9,547 nt of DNA from Acidobacteriaceae bacterium. Lineage in GTDB: Bacteria; Acidobacteriota; Terriglobia; Terriglobales; Acidobacteriaceae. Below are positions 1-6,841 of the stretch, piece after piece. The notes beneath the pieces were generated by a model. That model was not told where the DNA came from. It made no database searches and saw nothing but the letters and a program-made list of their open reading frames with translations. How positions within the stretch are numbered: the stretch's first letter is position 1; each line of letters starts with the position of its first letter. The translations under genes and the position numbers were made by a program. The stretch covers positions 25,808-35,354 of the forward strand of contig PLYW01000171.1 of NCBI GenBank assembly GCA_003151875.1, written 5' to 3'.

Positions 1-1055
1 GCGGCGAGGTCATCGTTGCCGACAACGGCAGTTCCGATGGGTCGATAGCGATCGCTCAGCGGTTGGGGGCGCGCGTCGTCTCCGTGGCAGCGAAGGGATA
101 TGGGTCGGCATTGATGGGTGGCATTGGAGCAGCTCGAGGAACGTATGTGGTGATGGGAGATGCCGACGACAGCTATGACTTCAGGTCGATTCCAGACTTT
201 CTTGGGAAGCTGCGACAGGGATTCGATCTGGTGATGGGCAATCGTTTCAAGGGGGGGATAGCTCCCGACGCTATGCCACTGCTGCACAAGTATCTCGGAA
301 ACCCGATCTTAACTCTAATCGGCCGGCTGTTCTTCAAGGCGCCCTGTGGAGATTTTCACTGCGGACTCAGGGGCTTCAAGAAGGAAGCCTACGAGAGAAT
401 GGGTTTGCGCACGACAGGAATGGAATTTGCCACTGAGATGATCGTGAAAGCCACCCTCCTCGATCTGCGCATCTCGGAAATTCCCACTACCCTCTCGGTG
501 GACGGCCGCAGCCGCCCTCCCCATCTGCGCACCTGGCGCGATGGCTGGAGACACTTACGGTTCATGCTGCTCTACAGCCCACGCTGGCTGTTTCTTTATC
601 CAGGTGCTCTGCTTATTGTAGCGGGCACAATCACCGGAGTCTGGTTGCAGGCCGGTCCTCGAGCGATAGGCGACGTCACTTTCGACGTTGATACCTTGCT
701 CTATGCCGCGATGGCGGTCCTCTTGGGATTTCAAGCCATGTCGTTTGCGACCTTCACGAAAGTCTTCGCCATCTCCGAAGGATTGCTGCCCGAGGATCCG
801 CGCCTAACCTGGCTCTTCCGTTTCATAACTCTCGAAGTCGGTTTGCTCGTTGGCGGTGTGCTGATGGCGACCGGGCTGGCCGCGACACTTTACGCTGTTA
901 GAACTTGGGGGGCGCAACATTTTGGCGTCCTAGACCCTGCTCAGATGCTCCGGGTGGTTATTCCTGCGGCGTTGTCGCTTACACTTGGGTTCCAAGTCAT
1001 TCTCTCCAGCTTCTTTCTCAGCGTTCTGGGCTTGCGGCGGCGGTTGGGAGCGTAG
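1..1055 (+). CDS. Family 2 glycosyltransferase, dolichyl-phosphate-sugar-synthase-like (5' end missing)
   Basis: The frame is open from base 3 with no start inside the window, so the N-terminus lies upstream; about 350 residues are visible. The first visible residues, EVIVADNGSSDGS, match the GT-A strand that holds the nucleotide-sugar in GT2 enzymes. The DADDSYDF segment (about base 160) carries the metal-binding DxD motif, and the CGDFHCGLRGFK segment is typical of DPM1/DPG-synthase-like enzymes. After the catalytic domain come about four hydrophobic segments, beginning at WLFLYPGALLIVAG, so the enzyme is probably anchored in the inner membrane. The family transfers a sugar from a nucleotide donor to polyprenyl phosphate, or directly to a glycan; the exact substrate cannot be read here. 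A TTG at 63 could be mistaken for a start, but the domain clearly continues upstream of it. A methyltransferase follows on the same strand after 126 bases. Confidence 0.9.
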   Translation, partial: GEVIVADNGSSDGSIAIAQRLGARVVSVAAKGYGSALMGGIGAARGTYVVMGDADDSYDFRSIPDFLGKLRQGFDLVMGNRFKGGIAPDAMPLLHKYLGNPILTLIGRLFFKAPCGDFHCGLRGFKKEAYERMGLRTTGMEFATEMIVKATLLDLRISEIPTTLSVDGRSRPPHLRTWRDGWRHLRFMLLYSPRWLFLYPGALLIVAGTITGVWLQAGPRAIGDVTFDVDTLLYAAMAVLLGFQAMSFATFTKVFAISEGLLPEDPRLTWLFRFITLEVGLLVGGVLMATGLAATLYAVRTWGAQHFGVLDPAQMLRVVIPAALSLTLGFQVILSSFFLSVLGLRRRLGA

Positions 1056-1127
1056 CGCATGGGCGAAGTCGGGCTTCAGGCCGTTCCTATCCGAATCCTA
1101 ACTACACGGCAGAATCGGCGCTCATCC

Positions 1128-1133
1128 TATACA
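1128..1133 (+). promoter_or_regulatory. Possible -10 element upstream of the methyltransferase gene
   Basis: TATACA lies about 50 bases before the methyltransferase start and resembles a sigma70 -10 hexamer. I see no convincing -35 at 16-18 bp spacing, so this is weak. If real, transcription would start near 1140 and the palindrome at 1155-1168 would lie in the leader. Confidence 0.22.
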
Positions 1134-1154
1134 GGAAGTGTGAAACTGCTGCGA

Positions 1155-1168
1155 ACATCTTAAGATGT
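1155..1168. promoter_or_regulatory. Perfect 14-bp palindrome before the methyltransferase start
   Basis: ACATCTTAAGATGT is a perfect palindrome with 7-bp arms and no spacer. It ends 13 bases before the ATG at 1182. It could be an operator for a dimeric regulator; with no loop it is a poor RNA hairpin. It sits where a Shine-Dalgarno would be expected nearby, and none is evident for this gene. Chance occurrence cannot be excluded. Confidence 0.35.
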
Positions 1169-1181
1169 CGAACAAAATACG

Positions 1182-1877
1182 ATGAACGAAACTCCTACTT
1201 TCGATCACTATGCTGACTCCTATGATGACGACCTTAACCACGCTCTAGCCGCCACGGGCTCGGGTGCGGAGTACTTCGCCCGCAATCGGATCGCGTGGCT
1301 TGCCCGATGTCTAAGCCCGTTGGGTTGCCAGCCGAAACTCGGGATCGACTACGGCTGTGGAACCGGCTCGTCAACTCCCATTTTATTGTCAACCCTGGGA
1401 CTCAGCGAAGTTGTCGGTGTCGACGTTTCGCCGAGAATCATCACCCGAGCGCGCCAAGAGCACGGCGCGAGTAATGTCCGGTTTGCGGCGGTTGCCGAGC
1501 CGCTGGCTCCCGGAATAGCGGACGTGGCCTACTGCAATGGTGTGTTTCACCATATCGATAAAGCCGAAAGGCCCGCCGCAATAGAATATGTGCATCACGG
1601 CCTCCGGCCGGGCGGATGGTTTGCGGTTTGGGAAAACAATCCCTGGAACCCTGCCACTCATTATGTGATGTCTCGCTGCACGTTTGACAAAGAAGCGCAG
1701 ATGCTTTCGGTCAACGAAATGAAGACGCTGCTGCGGAATTCCGGCTTCACCATCGTCCGGAGCGACTTCTTGTTCATCTTTCCAGAGTTCCTCAACTTGT
1801 TTAGACCATTGGAGCCATGGGTCAGCAAATTGCCGCTCGGTGGACAGTATCAAGTGCTCGCGCGCAAGATGCCTTAG
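1182..1877 (+). CDS. Class I SAM-dependent methyltransferase
   Basis: The gene encodes 231 residues of a Rossmann-fold methyltransferase (Methyltransf_11/25 type). Motif I, GIDYGCGTG, lies at residues 54-62 and binds S-adenosylmethionine. The acidic end of strand 2 follows in VVGVDVSPRII (about 77-87). Motif post-I is in the segment DVAYCNGVFHHI, and LRPGGWFAVWENNPWNP matches the motif III loop-strand. The N-terminal FDHYADSYDDDL is the opening often seen in small-molecule methyltransferases. The length is normal and the frame intact. The ATG at 1182 is chosen because the domain begins directly after it; no strong Shine-Dalgarno is visible, and an ATG at 1164 is in another frame and stops at once. 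Its position behind a glycosyltransferase suggests methylation of a sugar, lipid or polyprenyl-linked intermediate, but the substrate is unknown. It converges on the next gene with a 38-base gap and no clear terminator. Confidence 0.85.
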   Translation: MNETPTFDHYADSYDDDLNHALAATGSGAEYFARNRIAWLARCLSPLGCQPKLGIDYGCGTGSSTPILLSTLGLSEVVGVDVSPRIITRARQEHGASNVRFAAVAEPLAPGIADVAYCNGVFHHIDKAERPAAIEYVHHGLRPGGWFAVWENNPWNPATHYVMSRCTFDKEAQMLSVNEMKTLLRNSGFTIVRSDFLFIFPEFLNLFRPLEPWVSKLPLGGQYQVLARKMP

Positions 1878-1915
1878 AGGAGACGCGCTAGGGGTTGAGA
1901 GCAGACGGGGCGTGG

Positions 1916-2521
1916 TCACAAGCCCGTTTTCAGGATCCAATCGACCGCCTCGGGCAGAGACCCCACGCGAGCATCGGGAGCCGATGCGGGAGCCTGTTCG
2001 CTGTAGCCGCGGTCGATCCAGATGGTCTTGCATCCCGCCTTGGTTCCGGCATCCATGTCGCGCCAGCGATCGCCGATCAGATAGCTGCGGCCCAGATCAA
2101 TTCCGTACTGCTGTGCGGCGCGCGTAACCAGGCCGGGGCGCGGCTTGCGACAATCGCAGTCATCCTGATCGTCGTGGAAACACGTTAGCACGTCATCGAG
2201 TGGCAACTCGGCCCGCAGCCGGCGGTCCATCTGTTCTACGGTGTCGCGCTTCACGACTCCCCGGGCGACGTCCGGCTGATTGGTAACCACCAGCAGAAGG
2301 AAGCCACGTTCTTTGAGTCGCGCCAGCGCCTCCACAGTTCCGGGAGGTATCCGCAGGTCCGCGAGTTTGGTAGGAGCGTGGGGCTTGCCATTCCGGATCA
2401 TGGCCTCGTTCAACACGCCGTCGCGGTCCAGAAAAACGGCGCGGCGCAGCAGTCGGGACGGCAGAGAGTCGTCCTTGGTGGCGTCGAACGAAACCCGCGA
2501 GGGTGACCGCGTGATGATCAT
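1916..2521 (-). CDS. gmhB: HAD-IIIA phosphatase, D-glycero-manno-heptose-1,7-bisphosphate 7-phosphatase-like
   Basis: This 201-residue protein has the full set of HAD motifs. FLDRDGVLNE (D32 and D34) holds the nucleophile and the general acid/base, VVTNQ (T80) is motif II, K126 is motif III, and GDRWRDMDAG (D151, D155) is the metal-binding motif IV. The zinc-site cysteines and histidine of GmhB are present as C114, H116, C122 and C124. In the ADP-heptose pathway GmhB removes the 7-phosphate of heptose 1,7-bisphosphate in the cytosol, supplying heptose for LPS or other surface glycans. The related histidinol-phosphate phosphatase domain shares this motif set, so that is the main alternative. 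About 25 residues precede the conserved core, more than usual; no better internal start is obvious and no strong Shine-Dalgarno precedes the ATG. No other heptose gene is in view, but the neighbours on the left also look glycan-related. Confidence 0.85.
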   Translation of the reverse strand: MIITRSPSRVSFDATKDDSLPSRLLRRAVFLDRDGVLNEAMIRNGKPHAPTKLADLRIPPGTVEALARLKERGFLLLVVTNQPDVARGVVKRDTVEQMDRRLRAELPLDDVLTCFHDDQDDCDCRKPRPGLVTRAAQQYGIDLGRSYLIGDRWRDMDAGTKAGCKTIWIDRGYSEQAPASAPDARVGSLPEAVDWILKTGL

Positions 2522-2598
2522 GGCTCACTGTATTGTATCGGGATCACAGGAGGCCGTAAGCTAGAACCTCAGCACGGGTTCGTCCCCGCCGCATGTTT

Positions 2599-2607
2599 TG
2601 CTATACT
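2599..2607 (+). promoter_or_regulatory. Extended -10 promoter for tRNA-Leu
   Basis: TGCTATACT matches an extended -10 (TGn followed by TATACT, one mismatch to TATAAT). It lies 59 bases upstream of the mature tRNA, giving a leader of roughly 50 bases for RNase P to remove. The -35 position (2579-2584, TTCGTC) is poor, which is tolerated with an extended -10. Confidence 0.5.
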
Positions 2608-2666
2608 TAATTGCCTCTACGTTTCTGCTTGGAGCCCGTGATGCTCGCCGGCATCCGGTCGGGTGT

Positions 2667-2751
2667 GCGGAAGTGGTGAAATTGGCAGACACACCATCTT
2701 GAGGGGGTGGCGCCGAAAGGCATGGGGGTTCAAGTCCCCCCTTCCGCACCA
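2667..2751 (+). tRNA. tRNA-Leu (anticodon GAG)
   Basis: This is a complete class II tRNA of 85 bases. The acceptor stem pairs GCGGAAG (2667-2673) with CTTCCGC (2741-2747), followed by discriminator A and an encoded CCA. The anticodon stem CCATC/GGTGG encloses the loop TTGAGGG, with anticodon GAG at 2701-2703, which reads CUC and CUU leucine codons. The long variable arm GCC-GAAA-GGC and the T-arm GGGGG-TTCAAGT-CCCCC are typical of leucine tRNA. No intron or hairpin terminator is visible downstream; sequence turns strongly AT-rich immediately after the CCA. The gene faces away from the GmhB-like gene, and a decayed integrase begins 89 bases downstream, so the tRNA 3' end is a plausible former attachment site. 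Confidence 0.97.
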
Positions 2752-2796
2752 AACTAACATGTTTATAATTAATAAGTTACAAAATAGAAATATGAA

Positions 2797-2814
2797 TTGT
2801 ACCTAATTTGTACC
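2797..2814 (+). repeat. Two TTGTACC direct repeats spaced 11 bp, in AT-rich DNA beside the tRNA
   Basis: TTGTACC occurs at 2797-2803 and 2808-2814, one DNA turn apart. The repeats lie in a markedly AT-rich stretch (about 2752-2830) between the tRNA and the integrase remnant. A related inverted copy, GTTACAA, lies at 2776-2782. Such arrays can be recombinase or excisionase binding sites, but here this is inferred only from context. Confidence 0.35.
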
Positions 2815-2840
2815 GCCGGATGTAATAGAATTCGACCATC

Positions 2841-3175
2841 GTGGAAACTGATGTTTTCGCCCGTCATTCCGCTGACTGTCCCTACCGCATCAATCGTTAC
2901 TACAAAAAATGCCGCTGTTGAAAAGGGATCGCTCTAGTCGGGTTCCCATGTGGCCCGATTGCTGCGCGAGGTTCCCAACAATAATCCGAAGTATTTTTTC
3001 TGGAACGGAACCAGCTCCCGGGAAAGCCCGGGCAAGCGCTGGTGGAGCACCCTGAAAACGATCTTCCGGAGAGCGAGCGTACCAGACGGACACCTGAGGT
3101 TGGCGCGTTCTACGTGATGGAGCGCTTTGCATGGCGTGGTTCTTCGACCGCTAGCAGCGTCCTGATACGAGCGGG
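2841..3175 (+). pseudogene. Decayed tyrosine recombinase (phage-type integrase), middle deleted and frameshifted
   Basis: Two pieces of an integrase are readable. From 2841 to a TGA at 2919-2921 the frame reads a segment with ARHSADCPYR and YYKKCRC, which matches the Cys/His-rich N-terminus common in acidobacterial tyrosine integrases. A second piece, in another frame (about 2938-3114), contains VARLLREVP, NNNPKYFFWNG and IFRRASVPDGH, typical of the C-terminal catalytic half just before the HxxR box. The HRFRDTF part expected next is ruined (it reads GHLRLARST) and the frame stops at 3115-3117. Weak similarity may continue in a further frame to about 3175. The core-binding domain, the first catalytic Arg and the terminal Tyr are absent, so no active enzyme can be made. 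The remnant lies directly downstream of tRNA-Leu. The family call comes from recalled sequence patterns; a protein search would settle it. Confidence 0.72.
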
Positions 3176-3216
3176 AGAGCTCGGCTGCCAAGATGCCGGC
3201 GTGAGCGTTTGGTTCT

Positions 3217-6200
3217 CTACTTCAGCTTGGCATACTCCGCTTTGGCGGCATGGAGAATGGGTAGGTCGGGGTCGGCCTCTTTCCAGAGGGTGAAGAAATC
3301 CTGATACGACCTGCGGGCGGCTTCCTTATCGCCCATCATCGCCTGGGCGCGTCCGAGTTGTAAATGTGCCAGAGCGCCGGTGATGAAGTTGTTGACAATG
3401 CCAGGATGGTCGATTACCTTCTGAAACTCGGCAGCCGCTGCTTGTCCCTGGCCCGCTTTCAGGTACGCCTCGCCGCGAAGGTACGCCGGATAAAGGTTCG
3501 CCAGGTAGGTGATGCCGGGCGCAGGACCGCCCAATTCATAGGGACGCACAACTTCCAAAGTTTGCACCGCCTGAAGCGCATTGTTCTTACCAAGCTCGCT
3601 TGCCGCCCTGATTGTGGGAAGTGAGTAGTATTGCATTTTTGTGTCCAACGGTGATTCCTGACTCAGCTTGTCCGCCACTGTTTGTGCAGGCTCGGCATCG
3701 CCGGCGCGCGCCCGTACCAGTGCCACCTTAAGTCTCACGTCCTGCACGCTGCTCAGCGCCAGCGCCTCCGTCGCCAGCTTAAGCGCCAGCTCGGCACGGC
3801 CAACTTCAATCTCGCGCAGAGCTTGATTCGCTTTCCATTCCGCTGCTCTTTCCGGAACTTCGGCGTGCTTCGCCGATCGCACCGCCGCCTCCGAAAGCTG
3901 CTGTGCCTTGGCAACCCGGCCATGGTAGGCCTCGGTATCGGACTGAGCCGATAGCATCCAATCCTCCACGTCGGGCTTGCCCATGGCCCAGGCGAACTGC
4001 TGGCGCATGACCGCATCGTCACCACGGAGAAAAGCCACCGAGTACCTCAACTGGCACAGGAATGGATTGTCCGCTACGTGCACATGATCGAGCAGCGCTT
4101 GCGCATCATCCAGCCGGTTCAGGCTTGCGTAAACCCCTACCAGGTTGTAATCATCCTGTCCCAACCGAATTCGCTCCTGTAACTCGGCCGCAGCTTTGTC
4201 ATAGTGTCCTAGCTGTGCGTCGATGAAGCTCAAAACGGCGTGTGGCAAAGGGTCCGTCGGGTAGGATCGGACCCACTCGGAGTAGGTCTCCATGGCCTTT
4301 TCCAACTGACCGGTCACAACGATGTAACGATACCCCTCGATCTGCAACCGCTCCTTCTGGCTCACTCGCTCCCGCAGTTCGTATGCCTTGTTGAAGTTCT
4401 CAATCGCCAACTTGGTCTCGCCGAGATTGTAGTAAACAGTTCCTAGAACTGCGTAGGCTCGAGCAAAGTTGGGATCCAGCTCCAGCGCACGCTTTAAGAG
4501 GGTAATCGGGCTGCCCCCCTGCGACCTGATATTCATAGCTTGGCTGTAAGCTTCCAGGGCATCCAGCGAGGAGGTGGTAGCTTCCTCCAGGGGAGCGTTG
4601 AATTTCTCCACCGAGGGCCGCGACTCGCCCAGTTTCTTGCGCAACTGGTTGCCCGCTTCCCCCAGCGCTTTCACCACCTGGTTGCGGTTCTCCGCCTCGG
4701 CTTCCGCCCCCGCGATCCTGTCTCCGGTCTGACAATTGGTCGCTTCCAGGGTAATCAGGTAATGATCTCCGATGGCGGCGATCGAGCCTTCCAGCAGCGA
4801 CTTGCTGTTGTTTCGCAGGCAAACCTCCTCCGCCACCTTTTTGCTGATGCGCTGGTTCACTGGGCGGTCCATCAGCTTCAGCGTTTCCGTCACCTTGCGA
4901 TCGGAGAGGACGTTGAGAAACGGCGACTGCTCCAATTGAATGGCTAGCGCCTGCTTCAACGCGTCGTCGAACACGGCATCGCCGGTGGTGTTGACGAAGT
5001 CGGCGAGAACGATGGTGTCTTTGTTCGTCAAGGGGGTGGTTTTCCGCGAGCGCCAGTAGAGACCGCCGGCCAGCAGGGCGACCGCAACAACTGCGGCCGT
5101 CGCCAACAACTTCCATCGGCGGAGGAAGGGGTGCTCGCTCTGTTGCTTGGCCTTCTCCAGGTCGGAGAGGACCTCCGCGGCTTCCTGGTAGCGGAGGTTA
5201 CGGTCCTTCTCCAGACACTTCTGAATGACGTTTTGCAGCTCAACCTGCAGTTCGGAATTAAGCTCGGCGGCAGGCGTGGGCGCGTGATTCAGGACGGCAT
5301 CGTGCAACGCCGCCGCGTTGTCGCCGGTGAATGCCCGCCGTCCGGTCGCCATTTCATACAGAATCAAGCCAAAAGAAAACAGGTCCGTGCGCGCGTCCAA
5401 CGGCTGCCCCCGCGCCTGTTCTGGCGACATGTAGGCGGCCGTTCCAACCGCTATGCCGGGGCGGCTGACGTTCAAGGCATCTGGGCCTGCCGGGGCCGGC
5501 AAGGGTGTCCCCCCTTGGCCATCCGGCTCTTTTGCAATATCTTGCTCTCCGCTCGGCTGCAGCAGCTTTGCCAAACCGAAATCAAGAATCTTGGCAACCC
5601 CCTTGGTGGTGATGAAAATGTTGGCTGGCTTGATGTCGCGGTGAACGATGCCTTGTTCATGCGCCGCTTCCAGCCCGTTGGCGATTTGGATCGCGATCCC
5701 CAACAACCGGTGGAGAGCAACGTGCGCTGCCGAAGCCGTGTCTTTCAACGTGCCCGAGGCCAGGCAGTCCCGCAAGGTTTGCCCTTGCAGCAACTGCATC
5801 ACGATGAACGGCCGGCCTTCGTGCTCTCCGAATTCGTAGATGGAACAAATGTTGGGATGGTCCAAAGACGAAGCCGCGCGGGCCTCGCGCTCGAACCGTT
5901 CCAGGGCCCGGGGATCGTTGCCGACCTCTTCCGGCAGAAACTTTAGCGCCACGGCGCGGCCCAGCTTTAGATCTTCGGCCTTGTACACCACCCCCATGCC
6001 GCCGCCGCCCAGCACGTCCAACACGCGATAGTGCGAAACCGTTCTGCCGGTGAGGCCGGCGGGCTGAAGGTCTAGCTGCACCCCGGTCCCATCGTGGCTG
6101 CTCGACAGCGGCCCAGTTCCCGAAGTGTCCCCAGCGCTGGAATCCAGTCGCTCCACCGGCACCATCAGCCGGTAGCCGCGGCGAGCGACCGTCTCGATGT

Positions 6201-6477
6201 ACTGCGGATTATCGGCGGAGTCGCCCAGTGCGACGCGAAGCTTCTTGATGGCGGCGTTGATGCTGTGGTCGAACTCGACTACCGTGTCATTCGGCCAAAG
6301 CTGCCGCTGGATCTCTTCGCGAGTGGTTATCGCACCGGCGTGCTCGATGAGCATCCGCAGGATCTGGAGAGGCTGTTCCTGCAGCACAACTCTTCTGCCC
6401 GATTTCAGCAGTTCTCCAGACTTCAGATCGAGTTCGAAAGCGCCGAATCGAAGGCGAAGTGGCAGTGTGTTCTTCAT
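3217..6477 (-). CDS. Winged-helix / Ser-Thr protein kinase / transmembrane / TPR fusion protein
   Basis: This 1086-residue protein has four parts. Residues 8-107 form an OmpR/PhoB-type (CadC-like) winged helix ending in IETVARRGYRL. Residues 150 to about 440 are a Hanks-type kinase with glycine loop LGGGGMGVVY (156-165), K179, alpha-C E198, HRD at 279-281, K283, N286, DFG at 299-301 and SPE at 351-353. All catalytic residues are present, so it should be active. A membrane helix follows at about 455-474. Next is a TolB/FlgO-like domain that starts at DTIVLADFVNTTGD (about 487-610), then a TPR-rich tail from about 635 to the end. By topology the first two domains are cytoplasmic and the TPR part lies across the membrane. 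It probably senses an envelope signal and acts through phosphorylation, DNA binding or both; target and signal are unknown. Similar fusions are frequent in Acidobacteriota. No strong Shine-Dalgarno precedes the ATG. Confidence 0.92.
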   Translation of the reverse strand: MKNTLPLRLRFGAFELDLKSGELLKSGRRVVLQEQPLQILRMLIEHAGAITTREEIQRQLWPNDTVVEFDHSINAAIKKLRVALGDSADNPQYIETVARRGYRLMVPVERLDSSAGDTSGTGPLSSSHDGTGVQLDLQPAGLTGRTVSHYRVLDVLGGGGMGVVYKAEDLKLGRAVALKFLPEEVGNDPRALERFEREARAASSLDHPNICSIYEFGEHEGRPFIVMQLLQGQTLRDCLASGTLKDTASAAHVALHRLLGIAIQIANGLEAAHEQGIVHRDIKPANIFITTKGVAKILDFGLAKLLQPSGEQDIAKEPDGQGGTPLPAPAGPDALNVSRPGIAVGTAAYMSPEQARGQPLDARTDLFSFGLILYEMATGRRAFTGDNAAALHDAVLNHAPTPAAELNSELQVELQNVIQKCLEKDRNLRYQEAAEVLSDLEKAKQQSEHPFLRRWKLLATAAVVAVALLAGGLYWRSRKTTPLTNKDTIVLADFVNTTGDAVFDDALKQALAIQLEQSPFLNVLSDRKVTETLKLMDRPVNQRISKKVAEEVCLRNNSKSLLEGSIAAIGDHYLITLEATNCQTGDRIAGAEAEAENRNQVVKALGEAGNQLRKKLGESRPSVEKFNAPLEEATTSSLDALEAYSQAMNIRSQGGSPITLLKRALELDPNFARAYAVLGTVYYNLGETKLAIENFNKAYELRERVSQKERLQIEGYRYIVVTGQLEKAMETYSEWVRSYPTDPLPHAVLSFIDAQLGHYDKAAAELQERIRLGQDDYNLVGVYASLNRLDDAQALLDHVHVADNPFLCQLRYSVAFLRGDDAVMRQQFAWAMGKPDVEDWMLSAQSDTEAYHGRVAKAQQLSEAAVRSAKHAEVPERAAEWKANQALREIEVGRAELALKLATEALALSSVQDVRLKVALVRARAGDAEPAQTVADKLSQESPLDTKMQYYSLPTIRAASELGKNNALQAVQTLEVVRPYELGGPAPGITYLANLYPAYLRGEAYLKAGQGQAAAAEFQKVIDHPGIVNNFITGALAHLQLGRAQAMMGDKEAARRSYQDFFTLWKEADPDLPILHAAKAEYAKLK

Positions 6478-6479
6478 CG

Positions 6480-6492
6480 AACTGTAACAGTT
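6480..6492. promoter_or_regulatory. Perfect inverted repeat at the kinase gene start
   Basis: AACTGTAACAGTT is a perfect palindrome with 6-bp arms around a single A. It starts two bases upstream of the kinase gene's ATG (which ends at 6477) and just downstream of the predicted transcription start. A protein bound here would block transcription or initiation, so it is a candidate operator. Confidence 0.4.
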
Positions 6493-6500
6493 GTGGGCGA

Positions 6501-6529
6501 AGTTTACACTGCTAGACCCTTAGTTCCAA
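6501..6529 (-). promoter_or_regulatory. Putative sigma70-like promoter of the kinase gene
   Basis: On the minus strand TTGGAA (6529-6524) and TAAACT (6506-6501) are separated by exactly 17 bp, each matching four of six consensus bases. Transcription would begin near 6494, giving a leader of only about 17 bases that contains the palindrome at 6480-6492. Confidence 0.4.
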
Positions 6530-6627
6530 GAGAAGTTTGCGGCTTCTCCACGGAGTTCCAGCCCATCAGCCTCCGAAATTCAAGCCGAACGTCAGGACAA
6601 GCGGCTTTGGAATGAGTCGATTACCCG

Positions 6628-6671
6628 GATCACCGTTAGATCATCCATAGATCACCCACAAATCACTGCTG
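6628..6671. promoter_or_regulatory. Four tandem 11-bp direct repeats, candidate winged-helix regulator site
   Basis: Four consecutive 11-base units begin GATCACC (6628), GATCATC (6639), GATCACC (6650) and AATCACT (6661). The ATCA core recurs in exact 11-bp phase with A at unit position 11 in the first three. Direct repeats with one-turn spacing are the classic target layout of OmpR/PhoB-family winged helices (for example the PhoB box). The array lies between the divergent kinase gene, which encodes such a domain, and the PEP-CTERM cluster, about 100 bases upstream of the predicted kinase promoter. Binding by the neighbouring protein is an inference. Confidence 0.55.
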
Positions 6672-6681
6672 GTGCATTGTC

Positions 6682-6703
6682 TGTGCGAGGCAACTAACGC
6701 ACA
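6682..6703. repeat. TGTGCG/CGCACA inverted repeat
   Basis: TGTGCG (6682-6687) and CGCACA (6698-6703) form a perfect 6-bp inverted repeat around a 10-base spacer, right next to the 11-bp repeat array. It could be a second operator or the base of an RNA hairpin. The rest of the 6478-6831 intergenic region shows nothing further that I can support except the leader copy from 6799. Confidence 0.3.
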
Positions 6704-6798
6704 CTCGGCACGAATTTGAGGTGGATTTGGCTAATTCGGCTTCCAGCGGTGAGCCATTTAGACCGCAGAACAAACGGCGACGATCTCGGCTCAGGCGT

Positions 6799-6841
6799 TC
6801 GCCACAACCTAATGACCACAAGGAGGTCACCATGAAAACGG
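6799..6841 (+). repeat. Conserved PEP-CTERM leader, copy 1 (43 bp), with RBS hairpin
   Basis: This segment is identical to the leader parts before the genes at 7987 and, apart from one base, 8849. It runs through the Shine-Dalgarno AAGGAGG and the first codons ATGAAAACG. TGACC (6813-6817) and GGTCA (6825-6829) form a 5-bp hairpin around loop ACAAGGA, so the Shine-Dalgarno is partly in the loop and partly in the stem. An 8-codon frame including stop, starting at ATG 6812, ends in a TGA that overlaps the main ATG as ATGA. Upstream, GGCGACG (6776-6782) can pair with CGTTCGCC (6796-6803) with one bulge; copy 2 keeps only the GGCG/CGCC base of this stem. Confidence 0.75.

Noticed and set aside
905..1216. 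ORF spanning the glycosyltransferase 3' end and the gap before the methyltransferase
   Set aside because: It overlaps two convincing genes in another frame, has no Shine-Dalgarno and a low-complexity composition without domains.
2561..2752. Minus-strand ORF reading RKGGLEPPCLS across the tRNA
   Set aside because: This is the well-known spurious translation antisense to bacterial tRNA-Leu genes; the tRNA fold accounts for the sequence.
2752..3216. CRISPR array or intact mobile element near the tRNA
   Set aside because: Only two short TTGTACC repeats and integrase fragments are present; there are no regular spacers, transposase or terminal inverted repeats.
2890..3293. Short ORFs on both strands between the tRNA and the kinase gene
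   Set aside because: They cross the integrase remnant in wrong frames, or run into the 3' end of the kinase gene; none has a convincing start or a recognisable domain of its own.
5131..5946. 271-codon plus-strand ORF inside the kinase gene
   Set aside because: It lies antisense to the kinase and membrane-segment coding region, which has intact motifs; the ORF shows no domain and is a codon-bias shadow.
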